DNA of 64,000 nt from Pseudonocardia alni (GCF_002813375.1 NZ_PHUJ01000003.1:3348001-3412000), one strand, 5' to 3'. Numbered from the stretch's first letter, positions 7,303-15,526 are shown. The notes: generated from the letters alone by a model not told the origin. Translations and numbers: made by a program.

Positions 7303-8304
7303 ATGGCACGGACGACGAGGTCCACCCTGCTCGCGCTGGCCGTCACCGCGGCCTGCCTGACCGGCGTCGCGGGGGTGGCGGCGGCCTCCCCGGAGCGCGC
7401 CGCCGACCCCGGGCCCGCGCTCACCGCGCCCGGCCTGGACGAGAGCCTCACCTGCCACGGCGACCTCGCCCGCTCCGCGGGCGCCCCGGTCCTGCTGGTG
7501 CCGGGGACGACGCTGGACCCCGACGTCAACTTCGACTGGAACTACGCGCGCGCCTTCGCGCAGGAGGGCCGGGCCCACTGCCTCGTGCAGCTGCCCGCGC
7601 ACGCGACCGGGGACATCCAGGTCGCGGCCGAGCACGTCGTCCACGCGATCCGCACCATGCACGACGAGGCCGGCGGCCCGATCTCCGTCGTCGGGTTCAG
7701 CCAGGGCGGCATGGTCCCGCGCTGGGCGCTGAAGTACTGGCCGGACACCCGCGGCATGGTCACCGACATGATCGGGATCGACCCGTCGAACCACGGCACG
7801 CTCGACGCCTACCCGGTCTGCGGACCCGGCTGTGTCCCCGCGTTCTGGCAGCAGCAGACCGGCTCCCGGCTCCTCGCCGCACTCAACGACGGGCCGGAGA
7901 CGTTCGCCGGGATCGACTACACCGTCGTCTACACCGTGACCGACGAGGTCGTGGTCCCGAACCTGCCGCCCGCGGCGAGCTCGGAGCTGCGTCGCGACGG
8001 CGCGGGCCGGATCGCGAACATCCCCGTCCAGTCGCTCTGCCCGGTGCACGTCGCCGAGCACCTGACCATGGGCAGCACCGACCCGGTCGGGTACGCCGTC
8101 GTCGCCGACGCGCTGCACCACGACGGCCCCGCCGACGCGGGCCGGATCGACCGCGCCGTCTGCCTGGCCGACGTCATGCCCGCCGTCGACCGGACGCAGC
8201 TCCCGGCGAACGAGGTGCGGCTGCTGGGGCAGGTCGCGACCAGCATCGCGACCGAGCCGCGGGTGGCCGTCGAGCCGCCCCTGCGGGACTACGCCCGCGG
8301 GTGA
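7303..8304 (+). CDS. Secreted lipase of the Candida antarctica lipase B-like type
   Basis: Protein of 333 aa with a signal peptide (residues 1-28, AAA/S). The alpha/beta-hydrolase fold has oxyanion region LLVPGTT (64-70), nucleophile elbow GFSQGG (Ser133), TDEVV (Asp214) and AEH (His253). Order and spacing match CalB (Ser105, Asp187, His224), as do FWQQQTGS and the pattern around LLVPGT. It lacks the HG dipeptide oxyanion of most bacterial lipases. Six cysteines in the mature chain may form disulfides. ATG 7303 is preceded by GGGGGAAG. Probable extracellular ester or triglyceride hydrolase; substrate unknown. Confidence 0.88.
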   Translation: MARTTRSTLLALAVTAACLTGVAGVAAASPERAADPGPALTAPGLDESLTCHGDLARSAGAPVLLVPGTTLDPDVNFDWNYARAFAQEGRAHCLVQLPAHATGDIQVAAEHVVHAIRTMHDEAGGPISVVGFSQGGMVPRWALKYWPDTRGMVTDMIGIDPSNHGTLDAYPVCGPGCVPAFWQQQTGSRLLAALNDGPETFAGIDYTVVYTVTDEVVVPNLPPAASSELRRDGAGRIANIPVQSLCPVHVAEHLTMGSTDPVGYAVVADALHHDGPADAGRIDRAVCLADVMPAVDRTQLPANEVRLLGQVATSIATEPRVAVEPPLRDYARG

Positions 8305-8391
8305 CCGGTGGGCGTGCCCGCGGGGGCCCGGGGAGGATGGGGATCCCACCGGGTCCTGCAGCGGGCCCGGACCGTGCTGTGAGGAGACCAC

Positions 8392-9258
8392 GTGCCGAGC
8401 GTGACGTTCCGTGGACGTACCTGGAACCGGGACCGGGCGATGGTCATGGCGATCGTGAACCGGACCCCCGACTCGTTCTACGACCACGGCGTCACCTTCG
8501 CCGAGCAGGCCGCCCGGGACCGGATCACCGCGGTCGTCCGGGAGGGTGCCGACGTCATCGACATCGGCGGCGTCCCGGCCAGTCCGGGCACCGAGGTCAC
8601 CGAGCAGGAGGAGATCGACCGGGTCGTGCCGACCGTGGAGTGGGCGCGCCACACGTTCCCCGACGTCGCGATCTCGGTCGACACCTTCCGCGCCGGGCCC
8701 GCCGACGCCGTCTGCGCCGCCGGGGCCGACCTGGTCAACGACAACTGGGCCGCCGCCGACGGGGCGATCCTCGACGTCGCCGCCCGGTACGGCGCCGGCT
8801 ACGTCAGCGCCCACACCGACCACGTCACCCCGCGCACCGAGCCGCACCGGCCCCGCTACGCCGACGTGCTCCGCAGCGTCATCGACCAGACCGTCGCGCT
8901 CGCCGAGAAGGCCGTCGCCGCGGGCGTGCCCGCCGGGGGGATCCTCATCGACCCGGCGATCGACTTCTCCAAGAACACGCTGCACAGCCTCCAGGTCCTG
9001 CGCGGCATCGACGAGATGGTCGCGACCGGCTGGCCGGTGCTGCTGGCGATGTCGAACAAGACCGTCGTCGGTGAGTCCCTGGCCGTGCCGCTGGAGGAGC
9101 GGCTGACCGGCACCCTCGCCGCGACGGCGCTGGCCGCGGACCGCGGCGTCGCCATGGTGCGCGCCCACCAGGCCCGGGCCACCCGCGAGACCTGCGAGAT
9201 GGTCGCCACCGTCCGTGGCGAGCGGAACCCGTCGCGGGCGGTGAGACTGCTCGCGTGA
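8392..9258 (+). CDS. folP2: FolP2-type dihydropteroate synthase homologue
   Basis: Protein of 288 aa, TIM barrel. It begins with the DHPS signature MAIVNRTPDSFYDHG but has GGVPASPG instead of the canonical GGESTRPG loop. In this it resembles mycobacterial FolP2 (Rv1207), as do IDPAIDFSKNT and WPVLLAMSNKTVVGE. FolP1 makes dihydropteroate; FolP2 paralogues do not replace it in published work on mycobacteria, and their real substrate is unclear. GTG 8392 follows GAGGAG. Its stop overlaps the start of the reductase gene (GTGA), so the two are translationally coupled. Confidence 0.88.
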   Translation: MPSVTFRGRTWNRDRAMVMAIVNRTPDSFYDHGVTFAEQAARDRITAVVREGADVIDIGGVPASPGTEVTEQEEIDRVVPTVEWARHTFPDVAISVDTFRAGPADAVCAAGADLVNDNWAAADGAILDVAARYGAGYVSAHTDHVTPRTEPHRPRYADVLRSVIDQTVALAEKAVAAGVPAGGILIDPAIDFSKNTLHSLQVLRGIDEMVATGWPVLLAMSNKTVVGESLAVPLEERLTGTLAATALAADRGVAMVRAHQARATRETCEMVATVRGERNPSRAVRLLA

Positions 9259-10019
9259 GCATGATCCACCAGATCTTCCCGGCGGCCGACGCCGGACCGC
9301 TGTCGACCGAGCAGCTCGAAGGGCTCTACGCCTACCCGGACGACCGCCTCCGGCTGTCGGTCAACTTCGTGTCCAGCGCCGACGGCGCCGTCGAGGTCGA
9401 GGGCAGCTCGGCCGGGCTGTCCACCCCGCCCGACCGCGCGGTGCTGGACCTGGGGACCGACCTCGCCGACGTTGTGCTCGTCGCGGCCGGGACGGCCACC
9501 GCCGAGGGGTTCACCGGCGTCAAGCACAACGACCGGATGGACGACCGGCGCCGCCGCTTCGGGCTGTCGGAGCTGCCGTCGACGGCGGTCGTCACCTCGT
9601 CGGGGAAGTCGCTCGACCCGTCGGCGCCGGTGCTGACCGACACCGTGGTCCCCACGATCGTGCTCACCTGCGAGTCGGTCCCGGCGGACCTGCGCGGCCG
9701 GTGGGCCGATGCCGGCGCCGAGGTCGTGCTCACCGGCGACGAGTCGGTCGACCTCGCCGTCGCCGTCGCCGCGCTGGGGGAGCGCGGGCTGCGCCGGATC
9801 AACTGCATGGGCGGACCCGCGCTGTTCGGCAGCCTGGCCGAGGCGGGCCTGGTCGACGAGCTGCGGCTGACCCTCGCGCCGTTCCTGGTCTCCGGCGAGG
9901 CAGGCCGGATCGCCCGCGGCGCGGGCATGGACCCCGCGCGTCTCGAGCTCGTCAGCGTCGTCACGGGGGACGACACGCTCCTCATGCGCTACCGGGTGCG
10001 CGAGGCGCCGTCGTCCTGA
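9255..10019 (+). CDS. RibD C-terminal/DHFR-fold pyrimidine reductase-like protein
   Basis: Protein of 254 aa, single RibD_C domain (DHFR fold) without a deaminase domain. Visible blocks are LSVNFVSSADG, DLADVVLVAAGTATAEGF, GLRRINCMGGPALFGSLAEAGLVDEL and LAPFLVSG, matching M. tuberculosis Rv2671. That protein can act as an alternative NADPH-dependent dihydrofolate reductase. The start GTG 9255 overlaps the folP2 stop by 4 bases. The pairing with a DHPS-like gene hints at a pterin/folate role here, though a flavin-pathway reductase is also possible. Confidence 0.88.
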   Translation: MSMIHQIFPAADAGPLSTEQLEGLYAYPDDRLRLSVNFVSSADGAVEVEGSSAGLSTPPDRAVLDLGTDLADVVLVAAGTATAEGFTGVKHNDRMDDRRRRFGLSELPSTAVVTSSGKSLDPSAPVLTDTVVPTIVLTCESVPADLRGRWADAGAEVVLTGDESVDLAVAVAALGERGLRRINCMGGPALFGSLAEAGLVDELRLTLAPFLVSGEAGRIARGAGMDPARLELVSVVTGDDTLLMRYRVREAPSS

Positions 10020-10081
10020 CGGGGAACCCCGGAGGGGGAGGTCCCGATCACGCACGGCGACGTCTGGGGCAGGATGGTGCC

Positions 10082-10642
10082 GTGTCGCGTCCCTCGAACA
10101 TGCTGGCGGACGGCGTCGTCGTCCTCAGTCCGCTCGGCTGGGACGACGTGACGGCCCACCTCGCGGGTGAGGACGCCGAGATCGTCCGCTGGCTCGGTGG
10201 CGCACCCGCGACCCCGGCGACCGCCCGCGCCCACGTCCGCCGCGCGATCGAACGCTGGGCCGACGACGGGCCGAAGCTGAGCTTCGGCATCCGGGTCGAC
10301 GGCGGCGCCGTCCTCGCCGGGACGATCGACGTCGACCTGGATCCCGCGGGGGACCGGGCCGGTCTGTCCTACGGCGTCTACGCGGCGTACCGCCGTCGCG
10401 GCCTCGCGACGCGCGCGGTCCGGCTCGCCGCCCGCTACCTGGGCGAACGGGGTGACGTGCGATGGATCTCGATCGACGTCGACCCGCAGAACACCGCATC
10501 GGTCGGGGTCGCGCGACGGGCCGGGTTCCGATTCCTGCGCCACGTCGTCGACGACGAGGGGTCCTTCGATCGCTACGAGCTCCTCGTCCGCGCGCCGGTG
10601 GTGCCCGCGCCGCCGCCGCGTCCGCGGCACGGCCGGCCCTGA
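10082..10642 (+). CDS. GNAT family N-acetyltransferase
   Basis: Protein of 186 aa of the RimJ/RimL-like GNAT type. It has SYGVYAAYRRRGLATRAVRL (acetyl-CoA pyrophosphate loop, R/QxxGxG/A type), then WISIDVDPQNTASVGVARRAGF. The acceptor substrate is unknown. I use GTG 10082, with AGGA 7 nt before it; the same bases also look like a CAGGAT -10 hexamer 6 nt before the start, so the mRNA may be leaderless. The tail is rich in Pro and Arg. Confidence 0.9.
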   Translation: MSRPSNMLADGVVVLSPLGWDDVTAHLAGEDAEIVRWLGGAPATPATARAHVRRAIERWADDGPKLSFGIRVDGGAVLAGTIDVDLDPAGDRAGLSYGVYAAYRRRGLATRAVRLAARYLGERGDVRWISIDVDPQNTASVGVARRAGFRFLRHVVDDEGSFDRYELLVRAPVVPAPPPRPRHGRP

Positions 10643-10657
10643 CCCCGTTCGCGTCGG

Positions 10658-10692
10658 CCGTCCGGTGCCCCGGTCGTGGGGACACCGGACGG
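10658..10692. terminator. Hairpin 1 between convergent genes
   Basis: Perfect 10-bp stem CCGTCCGGTG / CACCGGACGG with a 15-nt loop, just after the GNAT gene. It lies between convergent stops, so it can serve both directions. Confidence 0.7.
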
Positions 10693-10701
10693 GCGACGTC
10701 G

Positions 10702-10729
10702 CGAGCGCCGGTCGGGGGTCCGGCGCTCG
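10702..10729. terminator. Hairpin 2 between convergent genes
   Basis: Perfect 10-bp stem CGAGCGCCGG / CCGGCGCTCG with an 8-nt loop, 9 bases after hairpin 1 and 11 bases before the stop of the minus-strand secreted-protein gene. Confidence 0.7.
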
Positions 10730-10740
10730 TCGGTCCGCCG

Positions 10741-11292
10741 TCAGGAGACGGTCGGAGCCTCGATGTACATCACGCCCGGGACCTCGAACACGGGCAGCGC
10801 GCCGGCGTCGTCGGCCGACGGGAGGTCGACGTCGTCCGCGGAGGGGAGCTCGGGAGCGTCGTCGGCCGAGGGGAGCTCGGGCGCGTCCGGAGCGGAGGGG
10901 ACCTCGGGCGCGTCCGCGGACTGCAGCGAGGCGGTGGAGAGGTCCTCCGCGCCCGGCAGCGAGTCCGCGGAGGGGAGCGCGTCGGTGCTCGGCAGGGAGT
11001 CGGCCGAGGGGAGCGCGTCGGTGCTCGGCAGGCCGGGGAGCGAGTCGGCCGACGGCAGCTCCGGCAGACCGGAGGTCTCGCCGTGCGGGGTCTGCAGCTC
11101 ACCGAAGGAGACGCTGTTCGCGTCGTTCGACAGGGTGCCGTCCTCGTAGGACGGCAGGGCGGAGGTGTCCGGGGCGTCGGGTGCCTCGGGCAGTTCGGCG
11201 GCCGAGGCCTGGCCGACGACGCCGGCGCCGAGCGCGGCGATGCCGGCGCCGGCGAGGGACAGCCGCAGGGCGGTACGGGCGAGCGGAGTCAT
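10741..11292 (-). CDS. Secreted low-complexity protein with LPSAD repeats
   Basis: Protein of 183 aa. The signal peptide covers about residues 1-31 (RTALRLSLAGAG... ASA). The mature part is acidic, low in complexity and built from short LPSADSLP, LPSTDALP and APELPSADD units. It has no cysteine or aromatic clusters apart from the end (VMYIEAP). I chose ATG 11292 because GGAAGGA is 7 nt upstream; the GTG two codons earlier is too close to it. Probably exported and disordered. No family recognised; wall-associated spacer or surface layer is conjecture. Confidence 0.8.
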   Translation of the reverse strand: MTPLARTALRLSLAGAGIAALGAGVVGQASAAELPEAPDAPDTSALPSYEDGTLSNDANSVSFGELQTPHGETSGLPELPSADSLPGLPSTDALPSADSLPSTDALPSADSLPGAEDLSTASLQSADAPEVPSAPDAPELPSADDAPELPSADDVDLPSADDAGALPVFEVPGVMYIEAPTVS

Positions 11293-11409
11293 GCGCACGT
11301 CCTTCCAAAGGGGGAGCGGGGGAGCGGAGGGCCGACGGACGACCCTCGCCGGGGGACAACGAGACCCCCATCGGTCGGTTGCGTTCCGCAGTCACTCGGC
11401 GGCGATCTT

Positions 11410-11423
11410 CACTCGTACGAGTG
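11410..11423. promoter_or_regulatory. Perfect 14-bp palindrome CACTCGTACGAGTG
   Basis: Palindrome in the 234-base gap between the divergent secreted-protein gene (start 11292) and hydrolase gene (start 11527), about 100 bases from each. Size and position fit a dimeric regulator site or a promoter element; the regulator is unknown. Confidence 0.4.
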
Positions 11424-11526
11424 GCAACCTGAGAGGGGGCTCGCACGTACGGCCCCTTCTCGTCACTCCAACAGGCATCAGGTGGTCCACTCGCGGCACA
11501 CGTACGCGGGGGAGCAGGATGAGTCT

Positions 11527-12687
11527 GTGCGCGCGCCGAGCTCCTCCGTCCGCCACTCCGTCCGTCGTTCGGCGCCCGTCGCGGGAGCGCTGGCCGGGGC
11601 CCTGGGCGGGGCGGGCGGCGCCGCCGCGGCCGCGATCGGCTGGCACTACTCGACGATCCTGCTGCACCCGTCGCCGCACCCGGGACTGCCCGAGCGGGTC
11701 GTCACCGCCGGGGACGGCACCGTCGAGCTGGCGCGGACCAGGCTGTCCGCACAGCCGGGTGTCTGGGGGCTGCGAGGCCCGGCCGGACTCGCCGTCGTCG
11801 GTCCGGTGCTGGACCGCGGGCGCCGCACCGTCGTCCGGGAGCTGCGCGCCGGCCCGGTCCCGGCGACCGGCCCCGCGGTGCTCGACGCCGGCCCGTTCGA
11901 CCCGGACCCGTCCGCCCGCGGGCTGCCCTTCGACGACGTCCGGGTGCCCACCGACCTCGGCCTCGCCCCGGCCTGGCGCATCCCCGCCCCGGACGGCGGT
12001 GACCCGGACACCTGGGCGCTGTGCGTGCACGGCCGAGGCGGGACCCGGCGCGAGGCACTGCGGATCCTGCCCGCGCTGCACGCGGCCGGGCTGACCCAGC
12101 TCGTCGTCAGCTACCGCGGGGACGGGACCGCCCCGGAGTCACCGGATGGGCGTTCGCACCTCGGCGACACCGAGTGGCGCGACATCGACGCCGCCGCGGC
12201 CTACGCCCTGGTCCACGGTGCGCGCCGGCTGGTGCTGGTCGGCTGGTCGATGGGGGCCGCGGTGGGCGGGGCGTTCCTCGACCGGTCCCCGCACGCCGAC
12301 CTCGTCGACGCCGTGGTCTGGGACGCACCGCTGCTCGACTGGCGTCGCACGCTGCGCAGGCAGGCCCGCAACCGCGGTCTCCCGCCGACCCTCGCCGGGG
12401 TCGCGGCCCGGTTCACCGCGCGCCGGATCGGGATCGACCTCGACCGGTTCGACCTGGTCCGGCGCCCGCCCGCGGTCCGCCCGCCGACGCTCGTCCTGCA
12501 CAGCGACGCCGACACCGCCGTGCCGGTCACGCTGAGCCGGGACCTGGCCGCGACCGCCCCCGGGCACCGCTGGCCGGTCACCTACCGGGAGTTCTCCGGC
12601 ACCGAGCACACCGGCAGCTGGAACGCCGATCCCGACGGCTACGAGGCCGCCGTGACCGGCTTCCTGCGAACCCTGCGCCCGGCCTGA
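11527..12687 (+). CDS. Alpha/beta hydrolase, membrane-anchored or exported
   Basis: Protein of 386 aa. The N-terminus has a hydrophobic Ala/Gly-rich segment (about residues 12-35) after basic residues, suggesting an anchor or signal. The hydrolase core has HGRGG (oxyanion region), GWSMGA (nucleophile Ser), an acid residue near LVLHSDADT and catalytic His in GTEHTGSW. This is the dienelactone hydrolase/prolyl oligopeptidase-like architecture. GTG 11527 has AGGA about 9 nt upstream. The substrate is unknown. It lies 26 bases before the stop of the convergent CwsA-like gene. Confidence 0.85.
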   Translation: MRAPSSSVRHSVRRSAPVAGALAGALGGAGGAAAAAIGWHYSTILLHPSPHPGLPERVVTAGDGTVELARTRLSAQPGVWGLRGPAGLAVVGPVLDRGRRTVVRELRAGPVPATGPAVLDAGPFDPDPSARGLPFDDVRVPTDLGLAPAWRIPAPDGGDPDTWALCVHGRGGTRREALRILPALHAAGLTQLVVSYRGDGTAPESPDGRSHLGDTEWRDIDAAAAYALVHGARRLVLVGWSMGAAVGGAFLDRSPHADLVDAVVWDAPLLDWRRTLRRQARNRGLPPTLAGVAARFTARRIGIDLDRFDLVRRPPAVRPPTLVLHSDADTAVPVTLSRDLAATAPGHRWPVTYREFSGTEHTGSWNADPDGYEAAVTGFLRTLRPA

Positions 12688-12713
12688 CCCGTCCGCTCCG
12701 GGACGGCCGTGGG

Positions 12714-13118
12714 TCAGTGACCGCTCGCCTGCGACCGGCCCTGGCCGATCGGCTTGCCGTGGATCTGGTCGTCGGTCGGCGGGGTCGTCGGCACCGGGGT
12801 CCCCGGGTCCACCTCGCGCTCGCGCTGCAGGACCGTCGCCCAGCCCCACACCGCGGCCGCGGTCAGCAGCAGGACGGCCACGATCCACGGGGCCCGGCGC
12901 ACCCGCGCCGGGGTCGGCTCGACCACCTCGGCCAGCGCGTGGCGGGCGTCGTGCACCGAGCCGGACACCACGTCGGACAGGCCGGACAGGCGGGACGAGA
13001 CCCCTCCCGCCACGGCGTCGGCGACCGCGCCACCGGCGATCCGGCCGGCGTCGGCGAAGGTGTGCACGGCCTCGGCGGCATCCTTGCGGGCACGGGCCCG
13101 CGTCCTCTCGGCACTCAT
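12714..13118 (-). CDS. cwsA: CwsA-like small membrane protein
   Basis: Protein of 134 aa with a charged, Ala-rich cytoplasmic helix (residues 1-75), one transmembrane segment (about 78-99: APWIVAVLLLTAAAVWGW) and a short Pro-rich outer tail. Sequence alone is weakly diagnostic. However, its place (minus strand, divergent from ppiA, one gene block from crgA) and topology match mycobacterial CwsA (Rv0008c), which works with CrgA and Wag31 in division and polar growth. ATG 13118 has AGG about 8 nt upstream. Confidence 0.6.
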   Translation of the reverse strand: MSAERTRARARKDAAEAVHTFADAGRIAGGAVADAVAGGVSSRLSGLSDVVSGSVHDARHALAEVVEPTPARVRRAPWIVAVLLLTAAAVWGWATVLQREREVDPGTPVPTTPPTDDQIHGKPIGQGRSQASGH

Positions 13119-13161
13119 GTTCCGGACCTGCTTCCCACGGATGCGGCTGCTTACTGGCACG

Positions 13162-13707
13162 ATGGTAGCCGTGACGGAACCAGGAAACGCCAACACGACG
13201 GCCGTCCTGCACACCTCCGAGGGCGTCGTCCGCGTCGTGCTGTTCGGCGACCACGCGCCGAAGACGGTCGCGAACTTCGTCGGCCTCGCGGAGGGCAGCA
13301 AGGACTACACGGGCCCGAACGCGAGCGGCGGCGACTCCGGACCGTTCTACGACGGTTCGATCTTCCACCGGGTGATCAGCGGCTTCATGATCCAGGGCGG
13401 CGACCCGACCGGTACCGGTCGCGGTGGCCCGGGCTACCAGTTCGGCGACGAGTTCCACCCGGACCTCAAGTTCGACAAGCCCTACCTGCTGGCCATGGCC
13501 AACGCCGGGCCGGGCACCAACGGCTCGCAGTTCTTCATCACGGTGGGCAACACCCCGCACCTGAACCGGCGCCACACCATCTTCGGTGAGGTCGCCGACG
13601 CCGAGTCGCGGGCCGTCGTGGACGCCATCGCCCAGACCACCACCGGCCAGGCCGACCGGCCGCTGACCGACGTGGTCATCGAGAAGATCGAGATCGAGCG
13701 GTCCTGA
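13162..13707 (+). CDS. ppiA: Peptidyl-prolyl cis-trans isomerase A (cyclophilin)
   Basis: About 180 aa, single cyclophilin domain: FHRVISGFMIQGGDPTGTGRGGPGY, LAMANAGPGTNGSQFFITVG and HTIFGEV contain the active-site Arg, Phe, Gln and His residues. It catalyses proline isomerisation, in the cytosol as no signal peptide is seen. It closely matches M. tuberculosis PpiA (Rv0009), as does the location. The ATG at 13162 is the longest start. GTG 13171 is at least as good, because CACGAT (13158-13163) lies 7 nt before it as a possible -10 for a leaderless mRNA. Confidence 0.95.
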   Translation: MVAVTEPGNANTTAVLHTSEGVVRVVLFGDHAPKTVANFVGLAEGSKDYTGPNASGGDSGPFYDGSIFHRVISGFMIQGGDPTGTGRGGPGYQFGDEFHPDLKFDKPYLLAMANAGPGTNGSQFFITVGNTPHLNRRHTIFGEVADAESRAVVDAIAQTTTGQADRPLTDVVIEKIEIERS

Positions 13708-13741
13708 CCCCGCAGGTCTCCGACCACCGAGTGGACGGGCC

Positions 13742-14857
13742 GTGGTGAACGGACGACCCGACGACAGCGGATCCGGGACACCCGGCGAGCCCGAGGGCGG
13801 GCCGGGTTCCCCCGGCCCCGCGGGCACGCCGTACTACCCGGCGCCGCCCGGCTACCCGCAGCCCCAGTGGCCGCCGCCGGGCGCGCCGGGCGGTCCGCCC
13901 TGGGCCGGTCCCGGCGCGCCGTACGGCGGAGCCGCGGACGGCGGCGCCACGCACGGCATCCCGCACGGTGGTCGCCCGCCCGGTGGGGTCCCGGGGGCCG
14001 GGTCCGGGGCCGGCGCGGTCTGCGTCCGGCACCCCGACCGGCCCACCGGGCTGGCCTGCTCGCGCTGCGACCGGCCCGCCTGCCCCGACTGCCTGCGGCC
14101 GGCCCCGGTCGGCCAGCACTGCGTGGACTGTCTCGCCGAGGGCGCGCGGACGACCCCGCGCCGGCGCAACGTCGCCGGTGCGAGCCGCACCGGGAAGCCG
14201 GTGATCGTCCCCGGTCTGATCGTCGCCAACGTGGTGGTCTACGTGCTCACCGCGGTCACGGCGGGCAGCGTGATGTCCAACTTCCGCTCGCCGCTGTTCG
14301 ACGCCGGGGGGCTCGTCCCGCTCCTGGTCGCCGACGGCGAGTACTGGCGGATCATCACCTCGGGCTTCCTGCACATCGGCCCGCTGCACCTGGCGTTCAA
14401 CATGTACGCCCTGTGGATCATCGGCCGTGAGGTCGAGACGGTCCTGGGCCGGGCCCGGTTCGTCGCCGTGTACGGCGTGTCCATGCTCGGCGGTGCGGCC
14501 GCGGTCATGCTCTTCAGCTCCCCGGTCGGGGCGACCGCGGGCGCCTCCGGTGCGGTGTTCGGGCTGATGGGGGCACTGTTCGTCCTGCTGCGGCGGCTGA
14601 AGCTGCCGACCGGGCAGGTCGTCGCCGTCATCGCGATCAACGCCGTGATCAGCCTCAGCATCCAGGGGATCTCCTGGCAGGGGCACCTCGGCGGGCTCGT
14701 CTTCGGCGCCGCGGTCACCGCTGCGCTGGTTCACCTCGGGACGGGATCCCCGCAGCGCAGGCGGACCCAGTTGCTGGCGGTCTCCGGGCTGGCCGTGCTG
14801 GCGCTGGTACTGATCGGGGTGCGCGCCGCGGGCCTGCTCGCGGCCGCCGGCGTCTGA
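13742..14857 (+). CDS. Rhomboid family intramembrane serine protease
   Basis: Protein of 371 aa. A Pro/Gly-rich N-terminus (1-95) leads to a B-box-like zinc motif (CVRHPDRPTGLACSRCDRPACPDCL...HCVDC), then a six- or seven-helix rhomboid domain with HLAFNMY, the catalytic GASG Ser and the catalytic His in WQGHLGG. It cleaves transmembrane substrates within the membrane; the substrate is unknown. The start is one of two adjacent GTGs (13742 or 13745). It follows ppiA by 34 bases, and is an addition relative to the M. tuberculosis order, where a PH gene follows ppiA. Confidence 0.92.
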   Translation: MVNGRPDDSGSGTPGEPEGGPGSPGPAGTPYYPAPPGYPQPQWPPPGAPGGPPWAGPGAPYGGAADGGATHGIPHGGRPPGGVPGAGSGAGAVCVRHPDRPTGLACSRCDRPACPDCLRPAPVGQHCVDCLAEGARTTPRRRNVAGASRTGKPVIVPGLIVANVVVYVLTAVTAGSVMSNFRSPLFDAGGLVPLLVADGEYWRIITSGFLHIGPLHLAFNMYALWIIGREVETVLGRARFVAVYGVSMLGGAAAVMLFSSPVGATAGASGAVFGLMGALFVLLRRLKLPTGQVVAVIAINAVISLSIQGISWQGHLGGLVFGAAVTAALVHLGTGSPQRRRTQLLAVSGLAVLALVLIGVRAAGLLAAAGV

Positions 14858-14942
14858 GGCAGGCCGGGCCGGACCGCGGGCCCGTGCGCCGAGATGCAGC
14901 TCGGGGTTCTCGACGCCGAGCCAGGACGACCCGGAGGTGCAT

Positions 14943-14962
14943 GTCGGCGGCTGCCCGCCGAC
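14943..14962. terminator. Small GC hairpin after the rhomboid gene
   Basis: GTCGGCGG / CCGCCGAC, 8 perfect base pairs with a 4-nt loop, lying between the convergent rhomboid and PH-domain genes. Confidence 0.45.
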
Positions 14963-15011
14963 CCGGGCCGTCGGTGGCCGATCCGGTGCTCGCCGAGGTG
15001 CGGGTGGCGGA

Positions 15012-15488
15012 TCAGAGCCCGGGCGGGCCCGGGTCGCCGGGGCGGTGGCCCGGGCGCAGGGCGGCGAGGTCGTCGAACACATCCACCGGGTCCGCGCCCA
15101 GCTCGGCCCGGCCGAGGATCACGAGCCGCTCGCGGTCGTCGACGTCGCGCAGCTCCAGTTCCAGCAGCACCGACTGGCGACCCAGCCTGCGGGTCCGCAG
15201 CAGCCGCAGATCGTCCACCCGCCCCCAGGGCACGTGCCGGGTCCAGGTCAGCCTGCGGACGGTCAGCCCCTCGGGGCCGGCCTCCAGCCGGGGCCGGGCA
15301 CGGGTCCCCGATGCCGCGGCCAGGGTGAGACCGAGCGCCGCGACGCCCGCGACCACCGCGCCCGCCGCGTCCGCGCCGGACACGAGCACCGCGACCGACC
15401 AGCCGGTCGCGGCGACCGCCAGCACCCAGAGCACGACGACCGCGCCCACCGGTGTCGACCACCGAAGGCGATCACCCTGTGTGGTCAT
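15012..15488 (-). CDS. PH-domain (bPH2-like) membrane protein, Rv0010c position
   Basis: Protein of 158 aa. Two transmembrane helices (about residues 13-57) are followed by a bacterial PH-like domain: GLTVRRLTWTRHVPWGRVDDL and RERLVILGRAELG. Function is unknown; the family sits beside crgA in many actinobacteria, including Rv0010c. No clear ribosome site is visible. The bases just upstream are an inverted repeat with two DnaA-box-like sites, which suggests that expression may depend on protein binding there. Confidence 0.85.
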   Translation of the reverse strand: MTTQGDRLRWSTPVGAVVVLWVLAVAATGWSVAVLVSGADAAGAVVAGVAALGLTLAAASGTRARPRLEAGPEGLTVRRLTWTRHVPWGRVDDLRLLRTRRLGRQSVLLELELRDVDDRERLVILGRAELGADPVDVFDDLAALRPGHRPGDPGPPGL

Positions 15489-15494
15489 GTGAAG

Positions 15495-15526
15495 TTGTCC
15501 ACAGGCCCCATCCACATGGTGGACAA
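15495..15526. promoter_or_regulatory. Two DnaA-box-like sites, inverted, upstream of the PH gene
   Basis: TTGTCCACA at 15495-15503 (+) equals the high-GC actinobacterial DnaA box. Its partner TTGTCCACC reads on the minus strand at 15526-15518. They are the arms of a longer inverted repeat (about 15487-15532) that differs by a single base insertion. It lies 6 bases before the PH-protein start codon and 25 bases after the crgA stop. Confidence 0.55.

Noticed and set aside
12689..12706. CCGTCC/GGACGG hairpin after the alpha/beta hydrolase
   Set aside because: Six base pairs only; too weak to call a terminator, though it lies between convergent genes.
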